Shown here one piece after another: positions 33,538 through 41,662 of a stretch of 64,000 bases of DNA (position 1 is its first letter; every line of letters begins with the position of its first letter). Source of the stretch: Sphingomonas sp. RIT328 (GTDB lineage Bacteria; Pseudomonadota; Alphaproteobacteria; Sphingomonadales; Sphingomonadaceae); assembly GCF_000632225.1 (NCBI RefSeq), contig NZ_JFYV01000056.1, positions 62,001 through 126,000 on the forward strand, written 5' to 3'. The notes beneath the pieces are model-generated. The model had not been told where the DNA came from, did not search any database, and saw only the letters and a list, made by a program, of their open reading frames with translations. Made by a program: the position numbers and the translations under genes.

Positions 33538-33587
33538 GCGAAAGGCTTGCCGTCCAACATATCGATCCTTGGGAATGTCATCGCCGG

Positions 33588-34148
33588 TCAGAACCAGGCG
33601 GCGATGCTGAGCGCGACGCCGATCAGTGCGAACGCCGACGCGCCGGCGAGCAGCCAGCGCCGCCGGGTCAGCGCGCTGATCGAGGCGAGCGCGATGCCGA
33701 TCTGGAGGAAGGTCATCGCGATCGCGAGCTTGGTGTGCGGCCGCAGCGCCCGCCGCGCCTCGGCATCCGCCTCTTCGGAGCGGCGGTCATAGCCTTCCGC
33801 GGTCGTGCGCAGCGCCTGCCCGCGCCTGGCGTAGCGGGCCGCGTCCGCGGCATAATCGTGCGTCGACGCGGGGGCGAGCGCGGCGCTGGTCTCGGCGAGG
33901 TGACGCTTGAGATCCTCCGCCTGATAATAGGCCCAGGCATCCGAGGCGCGCGCCTTCATCAGCACCGCCTCGTTCTTGTAATAGAGCGCATCGTTCTGCT
34001 CGTGCCCGCCGAGGAAGCTGACGATCGCGCCGAGCGTCGCGAGGATCGCCGAGAACAGCGCGATCTTCTGCGCGAGCGGCTCGTGGCGGGCGTGATGCTC
34101 GACCGCCTCGTCATGCGTCCCGCGGACCTCGAATTCCTCCTGCGTCAT
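33588..34148 (-). CDS. DUF4337-type membrane protein
   Basis: The 186-residue protein has an N-terminal helix region (RHEPLAQKIALFSAILATLGAIVSFLGG in outline), a long charged helical middle (YYKNEAVLMKARASDAWAYYQAEDLK) and two C-terminal membrane segments. That matches DUF4337 proteins, whose function is unknown. It overlaps the upstream DUF2721 gene by four bases and precedes the NRPS by 50 bp on the same strand. It is probably part of the NRPS operon. Confidence 0.72.
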   Translation of the reverse strand: MTQEEFEVRGTHDEAVEHHARHEPLAQKIALFSAILATLGAIVSFLGGHEQNDALYYKNEAVLMKARASDAWAYYQAEDLKRHLAETSAALAPASTHDYAADAARYARRGQALRTTAEGYDRRSEEADAEARRALRPHTKLAIAMTFLQIGIALASISALTRRRWLLAGASAFALIGVALSIAAWF

Positions 34149-34588
34149 GCCCCACCCTGTCCGGGCATCTCCGCCTCGTCGAGATGTTCGCGGATCGCCC
34201 GGCCCGACAGAAAGACCTCGGTCGCGAAACAGGCAAGCGCGACGATCGCGGCGACCAGCGCGGCGCCGAACAGCCCGAACAACACCGTGGCGGTGCCGGT
34301 ATCGCGCAGCACGCCGAAGAAGATCGTCGCCGCCGCGCAGCAGGTCAGCCCGCCGGCCGCCGCCGCGCTCAGCACCGCCGCGTCGAGCACCTTCGACCGC
34401 AGCCGCAGCCGATCCAGCTCATAGCGCGTGCCATGACCCGCCGCCTTCAGCGCATGGACGCGATCGAGCACGCGCGCGAGCCGCGTCGAAAACACGTTGA
34501 GCAGCGAACCGACGGCGGTGAGCAGGAAAATCGGCGTCAGCGCGAGCTGGATGACATGCGCCGCGCTGTTGAGGGGCGCCGGCGTCAT
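34145..34588 (-). CDS. DUF2721-type membrane protein
   Basis: The 147-residue protein has three to four membrane segments with the DUF2721 pattern ALTPIFLLTAVGSLLNVFSTRLARVLDR near the N-terminus. Function unknown. The ATG at 34588 starts the conserved domain but lacks a clear ribosome site; the frame is open to 34699, where an ATG sits just after an AT-rich stretch, so a longer N-terminus is possible. It appears to be the first gene of the five-gene NRPS unit. Confidence 0.7.
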   Translation of the reverse strand: MTPAPLNSAAHVIQLALTPIFLLTAVGSLLNVFSTRLARVLDRVHALKAAGHGTRYELDRLRLRSKVLDAAVLSAAAAGGLTCCAAATIFFGVLRDTGTATVLFGLFGAALVAAIVALACFATEVFLSGRAIREHLDEAEMPGQGGA

Positions 34589-34924
34589 CGGCGCGGCGCC
34601 GCCGCCATGGATGCGGCGGCGCACCAAAGAGACCCGTCGCGCCGCCCCGCCCTGCCCGTCATCGCATCCCACTCCTATTGGCCCGTCCATAACGGCCATG
34701 CTTTATATTAGTCGCGTCGTCGGCAAAGATCGAAACCGGACATATTCCCTCTTTCTTGCCAAATTGCTGAACGGGACGCGACGGGCTGCGGATTATGCCC
34801 CGCAAATCGCGGGTAATCAGGCTTTTCGTCGTGCCGCCGTGCGTCTACAACGACGCGTCTCTGGCGTGGGCGCGGCGTGGATGATCGTGCGGCACGCCCC
34901 CGTTTGCAGGATCACGCTGCCCTC
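34589..34924. other. 336-bp divergent intergenic region
   Basis: This region separates the DUF2721/NRPS unit from the hybrid kinase. It holds the possible N-terminal extension of DUF2721 and an AT-richer segment (about 34695-34765, with TTATATTA). I found no clear -35/-10 pair, no EcfG-type GGAAC-N17-GTT and no hairpin with a T-run. Confidence 0.4.
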
Positions 34925-37498
34925 ATGCCGGCCCATTCCGCTCTCTCCATCCGTCCTGTCGCCACCTTCGACTTCCTCAACGGCGGCGGCGCGTGCGGAG
35001 AGCTGATCCGCGAGCGCGACTGGTCGGCGACGGCGCTGGGACCGATCGACTATTGGCCGGCGAGCCTGCGCACCACGGTCGCGATCCTGCTGCGCTCGCC
35101 GGTGCCGATCGTGCTGCTGTGGGGCCCGGCGGGGGTGATGCTGTACAATGACGGCTATTCGGTCTTCGCCGGCGGCCGTCATCCCGATCTGCTCGGCAGC
35201 GAGGTGCGGCTCGGCTGGCCCGAGGTCGCCGAGTTCAACGATCACGTCATGACCGTCGGCCTCGCCGGCGGCACGCTCCATTATCATGACCAGGAGCTGA
35301 CGCTCCACCGCCACGGCCGGCCCGAGCAGGTCTGGATGGACCTCGATTATTCGCCGGTGCTCGACGAGAGCGGCAGGCCCGGCGGCGTCATCTGCGTGCT
35401 GGCCGAGACGACGCGCCGCGTCGCCAGCGAGCGCCGCACCGCCTTCCTGCTGTCGCTGGCGGATGCGCTGCGCCCGCTCGACCATGCCGATGCGATCATG
35501 GACCTCGCTGCCGAACGGCTCGGCGAACGGCTCGACGCCAGCCGCGTCTTCTATGCGGAGATCGCCGGCGGGCAGATGACGGTGACGTGCGACTTCGCCC
35601 GCGGCGTCGGCTCGATCGTCGGCACGCATTCGCTCGACGCCTTCGGTCCCGATCTGCTCGGCGCCTATCGGCTCGGCACCCCGGTCGTGGTCCGCGACGT
35701 CGGCGCCGATCCCCGGCTCAATCAGGAGGCGCGCGACGGCCTCACCCAGCGCGAGGTCGGCGCGTTCATCGACGTCATCCTGTTCGAGGAGGAAGCAGGC
35801 GTCGGCCTGCTCGCGGTCCAGTCGGCGACGCCGCGCGTCTGGACGGAGGCGGAGGAGAGCCTCGTCCAGGAGGTCGCCGAGCGGGTCAAGACCGCGGTCG
35901 AGCGCGCCCGCGCCGCCGATGGCCTGCGCCGCCTCAACGAGACGCTCGAGGAGCAGATCGCCGTCCGCTCGGCAGAGCGGGACCGGCTGTGGAACCTGTC
36001 GCAGGACATGCTGGCGCGCGCCGATTACGCCGGGATGATGTCCGCGGTCAGCCCGGCCTGGTCGCGCGTGCTCGGCTGGAGCGAGGCGGATCTGCTCACC
36101 CGCGGCTATGCGAGCTTCATCCACCCGGAAGACGGGCCGCAGACGTTGGCGGCGATCGCGCGGATGGCGGAGACACGGCGGCCGACCCGGTTCGAGAACC
36201 GCATCGCGACGCGCGACGGCGGCTGGAAGGACATCGAATGGACGGTCGCGCCCGAGGAGGACGGCGTCCATTTCGTCGCGGTCGGTCGCGATCTCAGCGT
36301 CACCAAGGCGCGCGAGGCGGATCTGGAGGAAGCGCGCGAGGCGCTGCGCCAGAGCCAGAAGATGGAGGCGATGGGCAGCCTCACCGGCGGTGTCGCGCAT
36401 GATTTCAACAATCTGCTCACGCCGATCATCGGTTCGCTCGACATGCTGGTGCGCAAGGGCATCGGCTCGGCCCGCGAGCGGCGGCTGATCGAGGGCGCGC
36501 TGCAATCCGCCGAGCGCGCCAAGACGCTGGTGCAGCGCCTGCTCGCCTTCGCGCGCCGCCAGCCGCTGCAACCCACCGCGGTCGACGTCGTCCGCATCGT
36601 GCAAAACATGGCCGGGCTGATCGGCGCGACGCTCGGGCCGATGATCGACGTGCGCGTCGACCTCGTCGACCTGCCGCCGGCGCGGGCCGATCTCAACCAG
36701 CTCGAAATGGCGCTGCTCAATCTCGCGGTCAACGCGCGCGACGCGATGCCGGGCGGCGGCGAGCTGACCATCGCCGCACGCGCCGAGAGCGTCGAATCGC
36801 GCAACGGCCACGGCCTTGCCGCCGGCGAGTACGTCCGGCTCAGCGTGCGCGATACCGGTGTCGGCATGGACGAGGAGACGCAGCGCCGCGCGATCGAGCC
36901 GTTCTTCTCGACCAAGGGGATCGGCAAGGGCACCGGTCTCGGCCTGTCGATGGTCCACGGCCTCGCCGCGCAGCTCGGCGGCGGGCTGACGATCGCGAGC
37001 GCGCCGGGTCATGGCACGACGATGAACCTGTGGCTGCCGATCAGCGCCGCCGCCATCCGGGACGACGCGGCGAACGCCGAACCGCTCGCCGCGCCGCGCC
37101 GCATCGGCACCGCTTTGCTCGTCGACGATGAGGAACTCGTCCGGCTCAGCACCGCCGACATGCTCACCGACATGCAATATGAGGTGGTCGAGGCGGGGTC
37201 GGCGGAAGAGGCGCTGCGCCTGCTCGACGGCGGCCTCGCCCCCGACATCCTCGTCACCGACCATCTGATGCCGGGGATGAGCGGCACCGAACTGGCGCGG
37301 CGGCTGCGGTCGAGCCGCCCCGGCCTGCCGGTGCTGATCGTCTCGGGCTATGCCGAGGAAGACGGCGTCGATGCCGATATCCCGCGCCTGACCAAGCCGT
37401 TCCGCATCGCCGAGCTTTCCGCCTGCCTCGCCGCGATCATTGCGATGCCGCCGGAGTCTGGCGCGCCCAACCGTGGCGATGGCGCGATAAACACATAG
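34925..37498 (+). CDS. Hybrid histidine kinase (PAS-GAF-PAS-HisKA-HATPase-REC)
   Basis: The 857-residue cytoplasmic kinase has a divergent N-terminal PAS (GPIDYWPASLRTTVAILLRS), a GAF-like domain at about 175-335, and a PAS at about 360-465 (VSPAWSRVLGWSEADLLTRG). The kinase core has His492 in GGVAHDFNNLL, NARDAMPGGGELTI and DTGVGMDEETQ, GTGLGLSMV. The C-terminal receiver has Asp779 in ILVTDHLMPGMSG. There are no membrane segments. The N-box/H-box type is that of the HATPase-c5/'HDFNNLL' kinases common in sphingomonads. Ligand and output are unknown. The ATG at 34925 is chosen because the frame upstream is not conserved-looking. Confidence 0.9.
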   Translation: MPAHSALSIRPVATFDFLNGGGACGELIRERDWSATALGPIDYWPASLRTTVAILLRSPVPIVLLWGPAGVMLYNDGYSVFAGGRHPDLLGSEVRLGWPEVAEFNDHVMTVGLAGGTLHYHDQELTLHRHGRPEQVWMDLDYSPVLDESGRPGGVICVLAETTRRVASERRTAFLLSLADALRPLDHADAIMDLAAERLGERLDASRVFYAEIAGGQMTVTCDFARGVGSIVGTHSLDAFGPDLLGAYRLGTPVVVRDVGADPRLNQEARDGLTQREVGAFIDVILFEEEAGVGLLAVQSATPRVWTEAEESLVQEVAERVKTAVERARAADGLRRLNETLEEQIAVRSAERDRLWNLSQDMLARADYAGMMSAVSPAWSRVLGWSEADLLTRGYASFIHPEDGPQTLAAIARMAETRRPTRFENRIATRDGGWKDIEWTVAPEEDGVHFVAVGRDLSVTKAREADLEEAREALRQSQKMEAMGSLTGGVAHDFNNLLTPIIGSLDMLVRKGIGSARERRLIEGALQSAERAKTLVQRLLAFARRQPLQPTAVDVVRIVQNMAGLIGATLGPMIDVRVDLVDLPPARADLNQLEMALLNLAVNARDAMPGGGELTIAARAESVESRNGHGLAAGEYVRLSVRDTGVGMDEETQRRAIEPFFSTKGIGKGTGLGLSMVHGLAAQLGGGLTIASAPGHGTTMNLWLPISAAAIRDDAANAEPLAAPRRIGTALLVDDEELVRLSTADMLTDMQYEVVEAGSAEEALRLLDGGLAPDILVTDHLMPGMSGTELARRLRSSRPGLPVLIVSGYAEEDGVDADIPRLTKPFRIAELSACLAAIIAMPPESGAPNRGDGAINT

Positions 37499-37502
37499 AT
37501 TG

Positions 37503-37527
37503 GGAACAAAGGTCAATCTCGGTTGTT
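37503..37527 (+). promoter_or_regulatory. EcfG-type general stress promoter candidate
   Basis: GGAAC at 37503-37507, a 17-bp spacer, then GTT at 37525-37527. This matches the GGAAC-N16/17-GTT pattern known for sigma-EcfG promoters in alphaproteobacteria. It lies 28 bp before the LOV kinase ATG. Confidence 0.55.
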
Positions 37528-37554
37528 TCGGCCCGGTGGCCGGCACTTCGGAGC

Positions 37555-39222
37555 ATGCCCTCCCTCTTGTCCCGGACGCTCATGGTAGACGAAACGACCG
37601 AAACGCCCCCCGGCGGCCCGCCGCCCCACCTTTCGGGCGCCGCCAATCACGACATGGGCGACGACAGCAACAGCATCTTCTTCGCCGCGGTCAAGACGAC
37701 GCGGATGCCGATGATCGTCACCGATCCCAATCAGCCGGACAATCCGATCGTCTTCGCCAATCCCGCCTTCATCAACATGACGGGGTATGAGTGGCACGAG
37801 CTGGTCGGCACCAACTGCCGGTTGCTGCAAGGGCCGGACACCGATCGCGAGACGGTCGCCGAGATCCGCCGGGCGATCGAGCGGCGGCAGGAAACCTCGG
37901 TCGAGCTGCTCAATTACAAGAAGAACGGCGCCGCCTTCTGGAACGCGCTGTTCATCTCGCCGGTGTTCGATGCCGACAACAAGCTGATCTATTTCTTCGC
38001 CTCGCAGCTCGACGTGACGCGCCGCCGCGATGCCGAGGAAGGGCTGCGCCAGGCGCAGAAGATGGAAGCGGTCGGCCAGCTTACCGGCGGCGTCGCGCAC
38101 GATTTCAACAATCTGCTCACCGTCATCCAGGGCTTCAGCGATGTGCTGCGCAGCCAGATCGACGGCGACGGCGAGTTCGACCGCGCCAAGGCCTCGCGCT
38201 CGATTAACGCGGTGATGCAGGCGGCGGAGCGCGGCGCGACGCTGACGCAGCAGTTGCTCGCCTTCTCGCGCCGGCAGAAACTGCAGGGTCGCGTCGTCAA
38301 TCTCGTCGACCTGATCGACGAGCTCCAGCCGCTGATCGAGCGTACCGCGGGCGGGCTGGTCAAGGTCCGCATCCAGCATCAGGAAACCACCTGCAACGCA
38401 CGGATCGACCCGACCCAGGCGGAACTGGCGATCATCAACATCCTGCTCAACGCCCGCGACGCGATGCCCGATGGCGGCACGATCACCATCGAGGTGCGCA
38501 ACCGGTCGATCGAAGCGGGCGACAAGGGGTTCGGCGAGCTCGAAAGCGGCAATTACGTCGCGGTGACGATCACCGACGAGGGTACCGGCATGTCGCCCGA
38601 GGTGCTCAAGCGCGTCACCGAACCCTTCTTCACCACCAAGGATCAGGGCAAGGGCACCGGGCTCGGCCTGTCGATGGTCTATGGCTTCATGAAGCAGTCG
38701 GGCGGCTCGCTGCGCCTCTATTCGGAGGAGGGCCACGGCACCACGGTGCGGATGTTGTTCCCGTGCGAATATGGCAAGGCCGACCCGATCACCGCGCCGG
38801 CGTCGCGCTCGCTCGCCGACAAGCGCGGCAGCGAGACGGTGCTGGTCGTCGAGGATCAGGTCGATGTCGGCGACTATGCCGAAACCGTGCTCTCCGAATT
38901 CGGCTATACCGTGCTGCGCGCGGAAAATGCCAATGAGGCGCTGGCCCTGCTCGACGGGGCCGGCCATATCGACCTGCTGTTCAGCGATCTGATCATGCCG
39001 GGCGGGATGAACGGCGTGATGCTGGCGCGCGAGATCAAGCGGCGGCGGCCGAAGATGCGCGTGCTGCTCACCACCGGCTATGCAGAATCGTCGATCGAGC
39101 GCGTCGACGCGCGCGGTGCCGAATTCGAGCTGATCCAGAAGCCGTACAAGCGCAGCGAACTGGCGACCAAGGTACGTCAGGTGATCGAAGGGCCGACCGG
39201 GATCGGCAGCCACGGGGGATAA
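37555..39222 (+). CDS. LOV-domain hybrid histidine kinase
   Basis: The 555-residue protein has a LOV domain at about 40-155 with the flavin-binding cysteine Cys88 in TNCRLLQGPDTD. The kinase core has His182 in GGVAHDFNNLL, NARDAMPDGGTI and GTGLGLSMVYGF. The C-terminal receiver has Asp478 in LLFSDLIMPGG. LOV proteins sense blue light through a flavin-cysteinyl adduct, so this is a blue-light or redox-responsive kinase by family. An EcfG-type promoter precedes it. An ATG at 37585 (MVDETTE) is an alternative start. Confidence 0.92.
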   Translation: MPSLLSRTLMVDETTETPPGGPPPHLSGAANHDMGDDSNSIFFAAVKTTRMPMIVTDPNQPDNPIVFANPAFINMTGYEWHELVGTNCRLLQGPDTDRETVAEIRRAIERRQETSVELLNYKKNGAAFWNALFISPVFDADNKLIYFFASQLDVTRRRDAEEGLRQAQKMEAVGQLTGGVAHDFNNLLTVIQGFSDVLRSQIDGDGEFDRAKASRSINAVMQAAERGATLTQQLLAFSRRQKLQGRVVNLVDLIDELQPLIERTAGGLVKVRIQHQETTCNARIDPTQAELAIINILLNARDAMPDGGTITIEVRNRSIEAGDKGFGELESGNYVAVTITDEGTGMSPEVLKRVTEPFFTTKDQGKGTGLGLSMVYGFMKQSGGSLRLYSEEGHGTTVRMLFPCEYGKADPITAPASRSLADKRGSETVLVVEDQVDVGDYAETVLSEFGYTVLRAENANEALALLDGAGHIDLLFSDLIMPGGMNGVMLAREIKRRRPKMRVLLTTGYAESSIERVDARGAEFELIQKPYKRSELATKVRQVIEGPTGIGSHGG

Positions 39223-39224
39223 AG

Positions 39225-39386
39225 ATGGAAAGCTATTACCGCGACCAGGCGACGATCTGCGCCGAACAGGCGTCCGCCACCAGCCTGCCCAACGTCATCG
39301 CCCGGCTGCGCCGGTCGGAGGCGGCATGGCTGGCGATGGCGGACCGCGCCGCCCGTCATACCGAGATCAAGGCGGCAAAGGCATGA
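39225..39386 (+). CDS. 53-residue helical protein between two LOV kinases
   Basis: The ATG at 39225 follows GGGGGA two bases after the LOV kinase stop and encodes 53 residues (MESYYRDQATICAEQASATS, then RLRRSEAAWLAMADRAARH). The pattern Tyr-Tyr-Arg, Cys, Trp-Leu-x-Met-Ala resembles small helical proteins common in alphaproteobacteria, of unknown function. Coupling to the kinase gene suggests an accessory role, but this is inference. Confidence 0.7.
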   Translation: MESYYRDQATICAEQASATSLPNVIARLRRSEAAWLAMADRAARHTEIKAAKA

Positions 39387-39433
39387 TACCGGCGTTTGCG
39401 GCCAAGGTAATCCCAGGCTAGAACGTTCTCGTT

Positions 39434-40924
39434 TTGGACCGTCAACCGCTTCCCCTTGCCCCGATCCAGCCGTATCAGCCGACGCCTGCCGTGCAGGCGG
39501 CGATCGACGCCTATGCGCGCGGTCTGGACGCCTGCGATCCGATGCAGGTCGGCTTCGCCATGACGCCGGTGGCGATGGTGGTCAGCGATCCGACCTTGCC
39601 CGATTGCCCGCTCATCTACGTCAATCCGGCATTCGAGCGGCTGACCGGGTTTCCGGCGGAGGAGATCCTCGGCCGCAACTGCCGCTTCATGCAGGGGCCG
39701 CTGACCGACGCCGATGACATCGTCCGCCTGCGCGAAGCGATCGCGCAGCGCGTGCCGATCGAGCTCGACCTGCTCAACCATCGCCGTGACGGGACGCCGT
39801 TCTGGAACCGGCTGATGGTCGCCCCGGTCTTCTGCGACGACGGCTCGCTGCGCTATTATGTCGCGACGCAGATCGACGTCACCGTCGAGCGGCATCGCGT
39901 GCTGATGCTCGAACAGGACCGCGAGGCGCTCGCTGCCGAGGTGGCGCAGCGGGACGCCGATCTCGCCGCGCATAATGCGCGGCTGCGGCTCGCGCTCAAG
40001 GCGGGCGGGCTCGGCACCTGGACGCTCGACCTGCCCGAGATGGTGCTGACCGCCTCGTCGGGATGCAAGCGCATCTTCGGCCGGCCGCTCGGCGAGCCCT
40101 TCACCTACGAACAATTGCTCGCCGCCATCCATCCCGACGATCTGCCGATGATGCGCGCCGCAGTCGAGCGGACGATCACGCATGGCGAACCCTATCACAT
40201 CGAATATCGCATCCTCACCGCGGCGGGCGATCAGCGCTGGGTGTCGATCCAGGGCGACCTGCAGCATCGCGCCGACGGCACGCCGCTGGCGATGACCGGT
40301 TTCTCGACCGATATCTCGACGCGCAAATTCGCCGAGGAGCATCGCGCCGTGCTCGCGCGCGAGCTAACCCATCGCGTCAAGAACACGCTCGCCACCGTCA
40401 ATGCGGTGGTCAGCCAGACGCTGCGCGACGCCGTGTCGCTGGAGGATGCCGCCGCGGCAGTGACCGGCCGGATCGCCAGCCTCGGCGCCGCGCAGGAGCT
40501 GCTGATCCAGGACGAGGTCGAGGGCGCATCGATCGGCGACATCGTCGATCGCGCGCTGCTGCCGTTCAAGGACCGTGACGGTGCACGCTTCGCGGCGCAT
40601 GGCCCGTCGGTGCGGCTGACGCCGGAGATCACGCTGGCGCTGGCGATGGCGCTGCACGAGCTTGCCACCAATGCGATCAAATATGGCGCGCTGTCGGTGC
40701 CCGAGGGGCGCGTCGCGATCGAATGGTCGATCCGTCACGAAGACGGCGAGCGGCGGCTGTTCTTCTGCTGGGCGGAACATGACGGGCCGCCGGTGACGCC
40801 GCCGAGCCGCACCGGCTTCGGCACGCGGATGATCGAACGCGTGCTGCGCCGGCATGTCCGCGGCGGCGCGGCGATCCATTACCCGCCGACCGGCGTCCGC
40901 TTCGAGATCGAGGCGGCGGTCTAG
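39434..40924 (+). CDS. LOV-PAS HWE-family histidine kinase
   Basis: The protein of about 496 residues has a LOV domain at about 35-150 with Cys83 in GRNCRFMQGP, a second PAS at about 180-290 (LIYVNP belongs to the first, FGRPLGEPFTYEQLLAAIHPDD to the second), and an HWE-type kinase core. The core has His313 in ELTHRVKNTLATVNAV, ELATNAIKYGALS and VAIEWSI. HWE kinases feed single-domain regulators and PhyR in alphaproteobacteria. The start is TTG at 39434 in the absence of a better codon; the first ATG (39542) would leave the LOV domain nearly intact, so the exact start is unsure. Confidence 0.88.
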   Translation: MDRQPLPLAPIQPYQPTPAVQAAIDAYARGLDACDPMQVGFAMTPVAMVVSDPTLPDCPLIYVNPAFERLTGFPAEEILGRNCRFMQGPLTDADDIVRLREAIAQRVPIELDLLNHRRDGTPFWNRLMVAPVFCDDGSLRYYVATQIDVTVERHRVLMLEQDREALAAEVAQRDADLAAHNARLRLALKAGGLGTWTLDLPEMVLTASSGCKRIFGRPLGEPFTYEQLLAAIHPDDLPMMRAAVERTITHGEPYHIEYRILTAAGDQRWVSIQGDLQHRADGTPLAMTGFSTDISTRKFAEEHRAVLARELTHRVKNTLATVNAVVSQTLRDAVSLEDAAAAVTGRIASLGAAQELLIQDEVEGASIGDIVDRALLPFKDRDGARFAAHGPSVRLTPEITLALAMALHELATNAIKYGALSVPEGRVAIEWSIRHEDGERRLFFCWAEHDGPPVTPPSRTGFGTRMIERVLRRHVRGGAAIHYPPTGVRFEIEAAV

Positions 40925-41018
40925 CCGCACGGCCGGCGCTGCGGCCGATGTGTCACAGTTGCTGACAAATCGGTACGCTACCGAACATATCGCCCCCCGC
41001 GATCATTGAGACAGGACC

Positions 41019-41372
41019 ATGTGTCATGTGCTCATCATCGAGGATGATTGGTTTATCGCCGATCATATCGCCCAGCTGGTCGAGAGCGCCGGCGCGGTGA
41101 CGATCGACATGGCCGATTGCGAGGAGGATGCGGTGGCGCAGGCGCTTGCCCGTCGACCCGCGGTGATCATCGCCGACGTCACGCTCGCCGCCGGCACCGG
41201 CCCCGCCGCGGTCGACCGGATCACCGCGCAGGCGGGCGAGATACCGGTGCTCTTCGTCACCGGCGAACCGCGCGCGTTCCGGCCGCGGGCGACGTCGATG
41301 CGCGTGCTGCACAAACCGGTCGACGACCGCCTGCTCATCGCCACCTTCCGCGCGATCGCCCCGCCCGCCTAA
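41019..41372 (+). CDS. Single-domain response regulator (FATGUY-like)
   Basis: This 117-residue receiver has acidic residues in LIIEDDWFIAD, phospho-acceptor Asp53 in VIIADVTLA, and the fourth-strand motif PVLFVTGEPRAF, which resembles the FATGUY motif of alphaproteobacterial stress-response receivers such as SdrG. The conserved Lys is in VLHKPVDD. No output domain is present. It follows the HWE kinase on the same strand, 94 bp downstream, and is its probable partner. A chain to PhyR/NepR/EcfG is inferred; those genes are not in the window. Confidence 0.85.
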   Translation: MCHVLIIEDDWFIADHIAQLVESAGAVTIDMADCEEDAVAQALARRPAVIIADVTLAAGTGPAAVDRITAQAGEIPVLFVTGEPRAFRPRATSMRVLHKPVDDRLLIATFRAIAPPA

Positions 41373-41566
41373 TCGGCGACGGTCAGCGCGGCGCGACTGT
41401 CGTCGATCTTGCCGGCGAGCCCCGGCACCTCCTCGAGCTGCCGCAGATCGGTGAACCGCCCGCGCTCGCCGCGATAGCGGACGATCTCGAAGCCATGGCC
41501 GCGCAGGCCCGGCACCGCATCGAGCTGCTCGGCGGTGGCGGTATTGACGTTGACGCTATCGCTCAT
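41369..41566 (-). CDS. Small ComEA-like helix-hairpin-helix protein
   Basis: The 65-residue protein consists of a helix-hairpin-helix unit, VNVNTATAEQLDAVPGLRGHGFEIVRYR, followed by FTDLRQLEEVPGLAGK. This is the ComEA C-terminal pattern, without the usual membrane anchor. Such fragments may bind DNA. It is convergent with the response regulator, overlapping by four bases at the stops, and sits downstream of vanA on the same strand, separated by a hairpin. Confidence 0.75.
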   Translation of the reverse strand: MSDSVNVNTATAEQLDAVPGLRGHGFEIVRYRGERGRFTDLRQLEEVPGLAGKIDDSRAALTVAD

Positions 41567-41627
41567 GCCACCGTGATCCGCCCTGCCGCTGCCGGGGTCA
41601 AGCCCGTCCCGCGCGATCCTGCGGGGT

Positions 41628-41654
41628 CCCGGCGGCCTCGCGGCAGCCGCCGGG
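41628..41654 (-). terminator. Hairpin downstream of vanA
   Basis: A perfect nine-base stem (CCCGGCGGC with GCCGCCGGG, nine-base loop) lies nine bases after the vanA stop on the minus strand. It may end the fer-van transcription unit. No T-run. Confidence 0.45.
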
Positions 41655-41662
41655 GCGGCAGA

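Noticed and set aside
34817..37546. A 909-codon minus-strand frame opposite the hybrid kinase
   Set aside because: Composition is typical of a shadow frame; the plus strand has PAS, kinase and receiver motifs in order.
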